Below, piece after piece: positions 43,860-49,161 of a DNA stretch of 49,161 nucleotides; position 1 is the first letter of the stretch; each line of letters starts with the position of its first letter. Below the pieces are notes generated by a model that had not been told where the DNA came from, did no database searches, and saw nothing but the letters and a program-made list of their open reading frames with translations. The stretch is from Rikenellaceae bacterium (lineage in GTDB: Bacteria; Bacteroidota; Bacteroidia; Bacteroidales; Rikenellaceae), in the NCBI GenBank assembly GCA_020859685.1, contig JAJBVT010000018.1:1-49161 (forward strand). Reading direction: 5' to 3'. The translations under genes and the position numbers were made by a program.

Positions 43860-44288
43860 TTAAGAACTTTGAGTTAAGGAAACCTTTGACAACTCATCGC
43901 CCAGCTCATGGAGAGCATTTTCTATCTTTTTCAGTCTTTCCGGTGACGGGTTTCTATTCCCGCATATATACTTAGCCAGAAGACTCTGGTTTATCCCCAT
44001 TCTTAGCGCCAGTTGATTTGCATTGATTTCCGGAAACCTTTTGAAGGTTTGGCCCACTAAACTATAAATCTTTTCGGTATCGACGAAAAACCCTTCATAG
44101 CTGAGGTCTTCATCTATTTCAGGCCAATGGATTCCGAAAGGGGATAACTCGTAATTCTCCCTCTGCTGCGAAGTGGCATAGTTCAACCTCGGAAAGTCCA
44201 TAAGTGCCAACTTTCCGACCCTTCCATCGGTCATTTCCAGATGAATATACCGGTCATCAAACCAAATCCGTTTTGCCTTCTCTTCCAT
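43860..44288 (-). CDS. DUF2442 domain protein with C-terminal XRE-type helix-turn-helix
   Basis: The 142-residue protein has an N-terminal DUF2442-type domain (RIWFDDRYIHLEMTDGRVG, FPRLNYATSQQRENYELSPFGIHWPEIDEDLSYEGFF) and a C-terminal HTH_3 domain (INANQLALRMGINQSLLAKYICGNRNPSPERLKKIENAL). DUF2442 proteins are often coupled with DUF4160 proteins in small two-gene units considered toxin-antitoxin-like. Here the DNA-binding half fits an antitoxin/autorepressor. It starts 3 bp after the DUF4160 stop. Biochemical activity is unknown. Confidence 0.85.
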   Translation of the reverse strand: MEEKAKRIWFDDRYIHLEMTDGRVGKLALMDFPRLNYATSQQRENYELSPFGIHWPEIDEDLSYEGFFVDTEKIYSLVGQTFKRFPEINANQLALRMGINQSLLAKYICGNRNPSPERLKKIENALHELGDELSKVSLTQSS

Positions 44289-44291
44289 AAT

Positions 44292-44525
44292 TTATTTATT
44301 GAAATACCTGATCCATGCTTCGATTATTACTTCCCTATTCTCTTCAATAGCCGCTTCGGCTATTCTCAGGTCTCTGACTTTCAACCCACGATTTTCTTTT
44401 AATTCCACGGGCTCTATGCAGTAACGTGCTTCGCCATTTCCATTGCTTACATGCACATGAATCGGCTCATGGTCGTTTGAGAAAAAGTAGAATTTAAGTC
44501 CCAGATAGTAAAATATTATCGGCAT
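44292..44525 (-). CDS. DUF4160 domain protein
   Basis: The 77-residue protein with the whole DUF4160 signature: MPIIFYYLGLKFYFFSNDH followed by EPIHVHVSNGNGEARYCIEP and a basic C-terminal helix. Its partner gene (DUF2442-XRE) follows after 3 bp. The unit resembles a toxin-antitoxin module, with this small protein as the possible effector. No enzymatic motif beyond the conserved HVHV histidines was seen. The start is well placed behind a promoter with a palindromic operator. Confidence 0.87.
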   Translation of the reverse strand: MPIIFYYLGLKFYFFSNDHEPIHVHVSNGNGEARYCIEPVELKENRGLKVRDLRIAEAAIEENREVIIEAWIRYFNK

Positions 44526-44550
44526 TTTTAATTTGCGTTAAATCTTTACA

Positions 44551-44581
44551 CAAAAATAGGGAATATATTTATTCCCTACAA
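44551..44581 (-). promoter_or_regulatory. Promoter with palindromic operator for the DUF4160-DUF2442 operon
   Basis: On the minus strand TTGT (44581-44578) is followed by exactly 19 nt and then TATTTTTG (44558-44551). The palindrome AGGGAATA-TATT-TATTCCCT (44558-44577) fills that spacer. A repressor bound there would block RNA polymerase, so autoregulation by the XRE domain protein is likely. The -7 element ends 25 nt before the ATG. Confidence 0.75.
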
Positions 44582-44892
44582 CTACTCTGCCTTTGTTTTA
44601 ATTACATTGGAAAACTTTGTTCTCGTAACACTTACTTCCGTATAATATCCCCGACCGAAAAACCGGCAGTCGCCTTCAGCGCGTTACCGCGAACGGCCGG
44701 TAAATACTGACATCCTCGCGCCGCATCCACAGCCGGATTACTTTAATATTGCATATACGGAAAATGAGAGCGGGATAAGGAGCGAAATTCCTTCAATGCG
44801 GCTATCCAGCCGCATCTCCGACGGTTAATTTATTAAAAACGAGTGCGCGGGAACGCGTGGGGCCGCGAGGTCGCCACGCCTGTGGGTTGTAT
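44582..44892. other. Non-coding region upstream of umuD
   Basis: About 310 bp without a gene. I saw no clear consensus promoter; TACTTTAA near 44740 is a near match to TAnnTTTG. An SOS-type operator could be here, but I cannot identify one with confidence. Confidence 0.4.
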
Positions 44893-45798
44893 ATGGAGCA
44901 TCTTGAAATACTTAAAACGGACGACAGGGCCGCCAAAGCGTTTATTCCACGCTTGTGCGGCCTCTCCGCCGGGTTTCCCTCCCCGGCGACAGATTACACG
45001 GGGGATGTTATAGACCTAAACGAGCAGCTTATCACCAGCCACGGTAATACCTACTACGCCCGCGTGCTGGACGACTACCTGCTCGAAGGCGAACTGGAGC
45101 GCGGCGACGCCGTGCTGTTCGACGTCTCTATGCGCCCGGTGCGGGGCGATATGGCCGTGTGCGTTATAGACGGGGAAACGTTACTGAAGCGCATCGACCG
45201 GCGGCAGGGACGCTACTGCCTTGTGGAGGCCGGGTCGGGACAGGTCGAGAGGCTCGGCCGGGACAGCGATTCCTATGTTATGGGAATCGTAACATCGGTA
45301 ATCAAGACCCGGCGGCGCAAGGGGCGCCGCACGGTCATGGCCGACGAGTCGATGTTCCGCAAGCTGGTCCATTCCCACAAACGGGCCGTCAGGTGGGGAT
45401 ACCGGCCGGAAGATGCGGCGGACACCGCCGTGCTGGTAGACCTCAACCGTGAGCTGGTGCGCAACCGCATATACACCGCTTACGGCGAAATTTACGGCGA
45501 CTCCCTCCGGGAGGACGCCATCGACAGCGGCGACGCTGTAATCATCGACCGTATCCTCGACCCGGTGGACGGCGACCTGGTGATGAGTTACAACCAGTCG
45601 GAATTTCTGGTAAAGTATATCGAAAAGAGGGCCGACGGGCTGTGGCTGGTGCCGGGAAACCGCGAGTACGAGCCGGTACGCATTTCGGAGGAGGAGGAGA
45701 CCGACAAACTCGTGTGGGGAATTATAACCTACTCCATCAAACAGTTAAGGCGGAAAGGGGGCGGCGATGGAAAATCTGGGAAAATTGCCCGAATTTAA
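44893..45798 (+). CDS. umuD: Tandem UmuD-like protein, two S24 peptidase domains in one chain
   Basis: UmuD is the self-cleaving accessory subunit of translesion polymerase V. This 301-residue protein contains two UmuD-like domains. The first (about 20-140) has the cleavage-site context LCGLSAGFPSPATDY and the DLNEQLI strand, but the GDS(M) serine is replaced: LDDYLLEGE places Asp61 there, while Lys99 remains. The second (about 165-287) keeps GDSL with Ser204 and EFLVK with Lys241, so the Ser-Lys dyad is complete. Start at 44893 (MEHLEILKTDD) was preferred over 44857. It overlaps the umuC-like gene by 32 bp, so the two are co-translated. Confidence 0.85.
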   Translation: MEHLEILKTDDRAAKAFIPRLCGLSAGFPSPATDYTGDVIDLNEQLITSHGNTYYARVLDDYLLEGELERGDAVLFDVSMRPVRGDMAVCVIDGETLLKRIDRRQGRYCLVEAGSGQVERLGRDSDSYVMGIVTSVIKTRRRKGRRTVMADESMFRKLVHSHKRAVRWGYRPEDAADTAVLVDLNRELVRNRIYTAYGEIYGDSLREDAIDSGDAVIIDRILDPVDGDLVMSYNQSEFLVKYIEKRADGLWLVPGNREYEPVRISEEEETDKLVWGIITYSIKQLRRKGGGDGKSGKIARI

Positions 45799-47128
45799 CT
45801 CCCTCGGCATCAGGATAAACTGGTACGGGCTTGCCGACGGGAACAGTTTTTACTGCTCGTGCGAGACCTCCATCCAGCCGTGGCTCGAAGGCCGCCCGGT
45901 CATTGTGGCGTCGAACAGCGACAAAATCGCCATCGCGCTCAACCGCAGGGCCAAGTCGCTCGGGTTCCGGATGGGGGATATGCTGTTCGAAAAGACCCGC
46001 GAACTGAAGGAGCACGACGTGGTGGTGTTTTCTAGCAATTACGAACTCTACGGCGATCTGTCGGCCCGGATGCACACCTGTCTCGGCTCGTTCGTGGAGG
46101 ATATGCAGATAGAGTCCATCGACGAGGTTTTCCTCAAATTCACCGGCTACGACGACTGGGATATCGACGCCTACGGCCGCACCATCATACGCACCGTCCG
46201 CAAGGGCCTCTGGATACCCATTGCCCTCGGGATAGCCCCCACCCAGACCCTTGCCAAAGCGGCCAACAAGCTCGCCAAGACCGAATTGGACCGGGAGAGC
46301 TGTTACGTCATCGCCACGGAGGAGGACCGGGCGGAGGCACTGCAAAAACTCCCCCTGCATTAGGTGTGGGGTATCGGCCGGCGGTGGCACGACAAACTGT
46401 GCCGCGAACTTCGGACCGACACCCCCACCGCATGGGACTTCGCCGGGATGTACCGCCCGCGGGTACGCAGGCTGCTCGGGGTGACGGGCGAACGGACCTA
46501 CATGGAACTGAACGGCATCGAGTGCATCCCGTTCTCCACCCAGATAGATTCCAAAGACCGCATATCCACCTCACGGATGTTCGCCGAGTGCGTGACGGAG
46601 TACGATGCGGTTTTCGCCGCGGTGCTCGACTACCTCTCCTCGTGCTGCCGCAAACTGCGCGGGCAAGGCTCCTACGCCGGGTCCATTTACGTCTACTACC
46701 ACACCAGCGTACACGAGAACTACAAGGGACCCAAAGATGCCCGCGGGTTGAAACTGGACTTCCCCACCCCGCTCGATACAGAAGCGGAGATGATTCCCTT
46801 CGTCAAAACCATCATGCGTACCACCTGGCCCCGTTACGCCCCGGGGCAGACCCGTTACCGTTACCAGAAGGCGGGCGTAATACTGGAAGACATCACCACG
46901 GCCGACGCCCGACAGCTCAACTACGACAGCGACCCGGAACGCTACGCCCGGATGGAACGCCTGCAAACGGCCAAAGACCACATCAACGGAACCCGGAATA
47001 TGGACAGCCGCCTGCTGAAATTCGGCACCCAGCTTACTAAGACCAAAAAGACGAAACTCCTTCGCACCATGAAAACCGGTAACCCCACCACCCTGTGGAA
47101 AGACCGGTTCCGGATAAAAAACACATGA
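45767..47128 (+). pseudogene. umuC: umuC-like Y-family DNA polymerase interrupted by an in-frame TAG
   Basis: Translesion DNA polymerase partner of the upstream UmuD-like protein. One frame runs from 45767 to 47128 (453 sense codons and the interruption) and is broken only by TAG at codon 199 (46361-46363); the downstream half stays in the same frame. Catalytic motifs are intact: LADGNSFYCSCE at the N-terminus, SIDEVFLKF, and GIAPTQTLAKAANKLAK. Just after the stop comes VWGIGRRWHDKLCREL, which in UmuC proteins directly continues LPxDDVWGIGRR, so the TAG replaces one residue, probably a former Glu codon. No frameshift is present. Either a recent nonsense mutation, a sequencing error, or suppression; the first is most likely. 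A downstream GTG at 46364 could start a truncated product. Confidence 0.85.
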
Positions 47129-47278
47129 GCCTTGCCGATAAATTAAGACAGGAAACAAACCCTACCGGCTCCACAAGAAGACACAATCTCCCGGAATCGC
47201 ATTTCCGGCCGCACCTCTCCGCATCCGGCGATTGTTCCGGAAACGGCACTGGGAATCTGCCAGATGGGATGTATGTGC

Positions 47279-47325
47279 GCGGCCGGACGAAGGTCGGACG
47301 AAGACCGGACGAAGGTCGGAAGGAC
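47279..47325 (+). repeat. Short direct repeat cluster, GGACGAAGGTC-type
   Basis: CGGACGAAGGTCGGACGAAG, then ACCGGACGAAGGTCGGAAGG: an 8-10 bp word GGACGAAG(G/A) occurs three times in close succession. Confidence 0.7.
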
Positions 47326-47482
47326 GAACCCGGTCACCGCATGTTTACGGCCCCTCTAAACGATGTTGCCACTACCGGCGTAAAATATAACGGGATTATA
47401 CCGGTATCCCGGACCGGGAAACAGGCCCGCAGAAAAGAACGGTACCTCCGGCACGACTGCTTCCGGCAGGGCGTAATCGGCA

Positions 47483-47590
47483 CCGGTCCGGCACGATGGC
47501 ATCTCGACATGGGGGCCGGGCTGATTCGGTACTGGTCCGGCATTACAGCATCTCGACATGGGACCGGGCGGATTCGGCACAGGGACCGGA
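47483..47590 (+). repeat. Imperfect 49-bp tandem repeat
   Basis: GCATCTCGACATGGG occurs at 47499 and again at 47548. The similarity extends to preceding GGTCCGGCA and following CCGGGC-GATTCGG, giving two full imperfect units and a partial third. Confidence 0.75.
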
Positions 47591-47753
47591 AGGCCGCAAT
47601 CGACACCGGCATTGCATCGTAACACGCAGCCCTTATTGGGACGTGCTGCCGCTCCGCTCCCGCGGTATTGATGAAAAATACCAAAATATTAACTTTTTAG
47701 TAAAACATACGGACCGCTTGATACTCTATAAAGCCACGGCGGCGGGATTATTT

Positions 47754-47761
47754 TATTTTTG
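47754..47761 (+). promoter_or_regulatory. -7 promoter element of the integrase gene
   Basis: TATTTTTG matches TAnnTTTG and lies 25 nt before the ATG at 47787. A -33 element is not clear. Confidence 0.5.
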
Positions 47762-47786
47762 TATAAACCACTACTAATTTTTTATT

Positions 47787-49070
47787 ATGACAAGTTTTCG
47801 TTTTCATTTCCGGCCCTCGCCAGGCAAGGGTCCCGGAATGGGGGTACTGTTCCTCCGCATTATACACAATCGCCGGTACAGGGATATCGGACGCGGGTAC
47901 GTTGTATCGCAGGACGAATGGGACCCCCGGCAAAGAACAATAAAGTTACCCGGAAAGGACCCTGCCCGCACATCCCGGCTACAATCCATATCGGAGGCTA
48001 TGAAGGATGATAACACCCGCATGGACTCTATAATCGCCCTTCTCTCGGCGCACGGGGAGTATACGCCGGACGATATCGTTGTCCGCTTCCGTGCCACCCG
48101 GCAGGAAAACACCATGCTCTCGTATACGGCCATACTGAAGGAGTACCTCACGGCAGACGACCGCCACCGCACGGCAAGGGCCTATATCTCCGCCGCCAAA
48201 AGCCTTGTATCGTTCACGGGAAAGGATATCCCGCTGGGCGAAATCACAGCCGCACTAATCCGTGCTTACGAGCGGTATCTGTTCGACAAAGGTCTTAAAA
48301 TGAACACCGTTTCATTCTATATGCGCAACCTGCGGGCAATTTATTACAGGGCGGTAAAGGCGGGTATTATTACCCGGCAGCCCAATAACCCGTTCGAGGA
48401 TGTGTATACCGGGGTTTTCGAAACGAGACGACGCTCGCTGGACCACGGGCAGATGAACCGCCTTACCGCACTCGAATCCGTTCTGAACCGGAAACTCCGC
48501 GACCGGGGAAGGAGTGAAGAGCGTGACCAGCAGGTCGAATACCTGCAAACCCTCCGGCTTAAAGAGGCGTTGATGTACTTTATGTTCGCTTTCCACTCGC
48601 GCGGCATGTCCTTCGTCGACCTCGCCTACCTCCGCAAATCCGACCTGTCGGGCGACACTCTGATATACAAGCGCAGGAAGACGGGATTCTTCATGGAGGT
48701 GAAAGTCACCCGGCCGATGAAGAAAATAATAAACCATTTCAAAAAGCAGACAGGCGGGTCGCCCTACGTTTTCCCGATAATACGTGACGAGACCGACCAC
48801 CGGCGACAGTATGAAACGGGATTGAGCCTCCAGAACCGACTGCTTAAAACCCTTGCAGGAATGGCCTGCATATACAAAACCCTTTCGACCCATGTCGCAC
48901 GGCACACATGGGCCACTATGGCTAAAAGAATGGGGTACAGCATACCGGTAATAAGCGAAGGGCTTGGACACCGCGACACCAAGGTCACATCTATTTACCT
49001 CGACTCGTTCGGCAAATCGACCCTCGACGAGTTGAGCACACGCCTTTCCAAAGCCGTAAATGCCGCATAA
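47787..49070 (+). CDS. Tyrosine-type site-specific recombinase
   Basis: Catalyses DNA integration, excision or inversion. The 427-residue protein has an Arm-type N-terminus (PGKGPGMGVLFLRIIHNRRY...), a SAM-like core-binding domain (about 110-205) and a catalytic domain with all expected residues: Arg272 in FHSRGMSFVDLAYL, Lys298 in YKRRKTG, His369-x-x-Arg372 in STHVARHTW, His395 in GLGHRDT and nucleophile Tyr404 in IYLDSF. The RGMSFVDLAYL form is common in Bacteroidota integrases and invertases that flip promoters near surface genes. The likely target is nearby but the window ends 91 bp after the gene. Confidence 0.93.
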   Translation: MTSFRFHFRPSPGKGPGMGVLFLRIIHNRRYRDIGRGYVVSQDEWDPRQRTIKLPGKDPARTSRLQSISEAMKDDNTRMDSIIALLSAHGEYTPDDIVVRFRATRQENTMLSYTAILKEYLTADDRHRTARAYISAAKSLVSFTGKDIPLGEITAALIRAYERYLFDKGLKMNTVSFYMRNLRAIYYRAVKAGIITRQPNNPFEDVYTGVFETRRRSLDHGQMNRLTALESVLNRKLRDRGRSEERDQQVEYLQTLRLKEALMYFMFAFHSRGMSFVDLAYLRKSDLSGDTLIYKRRKTGFFMEVKVTRPMKKIINHFKKQTGGSPYVFPIIRDETDHRRQYETGLSLQNRLLKTLAGMACIYKTLSTHVARHTWATMAKRMGYSIPVISEGLGHRDTKVTSIYLDSFGKSTLDELSTRLSKAVNAA

Positions 49071-49095
49071 TTTCCAGGATTTACAAAGGAGTAGG

Positions 49096-49152
49096 TATCC
49101 GGGGAGATAAAAAATGTCACTTTCAGAGTGACAGATACGAAACACTCCCCGA
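49096..49152. repeat. Nested inverted repeats after the integrase gene
   Basis: Inner hairpin TGTCACT / AGTGACA (49115-49121 with 49127-49133), with flanking GTATC ... GATAC and CGGGGAG ... CTCCCCG. It may be a terminator or part of a recombination site; the T-run expected of a terminator is weak. Confidence 0.5.
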
Positions 49153-49161
49153 AAGCAACAC

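Larger units (their letters stand above)
47129..47786. other. Repeat-rich non-coding region between umuC and the integrase
   Basis: Frames here (for example 47095-47622) read as Arg/Gly/Thr-rich chance peptides. The DNA contains short tandem repeats at 47279-47325 (CGGACGAAGGTCGGACGAAG pattern) and at 47483-47590 (49-bp imperfect unit). The integrase promoter is at its right end. Confidence 0.6.

Noticed and set aside
46364-47128. A separate second polymerase gene starting at the GTG after the TAG
   Set aside because: It lacks the catalytic N-terminus and continues the upstream frame exactly, so it is the second half of one interrupted gene.
47095-47622. 175-codon ORF between umuC and integrase
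   Set aside because: Overlaps the umuC end and runs through tandem repeats; repetitive Gly/Arg/Thr peptide without recognisable fold.

Overview
The window reads as chromosomal DNA of a GC-rich member of the Bacteroidota, most like a gut Alistipes/Rikenellaceae-type organism. The signs are paired SusC/SusD genes, a one-protein hybrid two-component regulator (HTCS), the ricT-gldH-trmB cluster, AraC/REC/kinase fusions, and repeated promoter elements of the Bacteroidota form TTTG-N18..20-TAnnTTTG. The genus is an inference; no rRNA is present.

Layout. (1) 1-15350, housekeeping: an AT-rich partial ORF at the edge, birA, dapD, a secreted zinc metalloprotease, a lipoprotein prolyl oligopeptidase, lysC (aspartokinase with an Asn/Gly-rich low-complexity insert), a 9.5-10.0 kb array of degenerate repeats, a MATE exporter, the ricT-gldH-trmB operon and an alpha/beta hydrolase. 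(2) 15516-20130, glycyl-radical module: a glycyl radical enzyme with an unexpected Tat-like N-terminus, an iron-type alcohol dehydrogenase, and a divergent radical-SAM activase. (3) 20724-43405, polysaccharide utilisation locus: HTCS regulator, GH78-like enzyme, two consecutive SusC/SusD pairs, a secreted GH71/99-like enzyme with a C-terminal CBM9-like domain, a GH43/GH32-type beta-propeller enzyme, and, converging from the other strand, a lipoprotein paralogue of the GH71/99-like enzyme plus a DUF4998/F5-8C carbohydrate-binding lipoprotein. (4) 43610-49161, tRNA-Asn followed by accessory genes: a DUF4160 / DUF2442-XRE pair with a palindromic operator inside its promoter, a tandem-duplicated UmuD-like protein, a umuC-type polymerase interrupted by one in-frame TAG, repeat-rich non-coding DNA and a tyrosine recombinase.

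How it works together. The PUL should bind a glycan at the cell surface (SusD and the lipoprotein hydrolases), import oligosaccharides through two SusC transporters and finish degradation in the periplasm, with the HTCS sensing an oligosaccharide there. If the GH78-like enzyme really releases rhamnose, the nearby glycyl radical enzyme and alcohol dehydrogenase could ferment a rhamnose-derived diol; this is a hypothesis only. The tRNA-side accessory block looks like a turnover zone (toxin-antitoxin-like pair, mutagenic polymerase operon, integrase).

The most unusual items are the glycyl radical enzyme with a degenerate twin-arginine leader, the two-domain UmuD (first domain without its catalytic serine) coupled to an amber-interrupted umuC, the DUF4160/DUF2442-XRE operon whose palindrome fills the promoter spacer, and the paralogous GH-like pair split between periplasm and surface.
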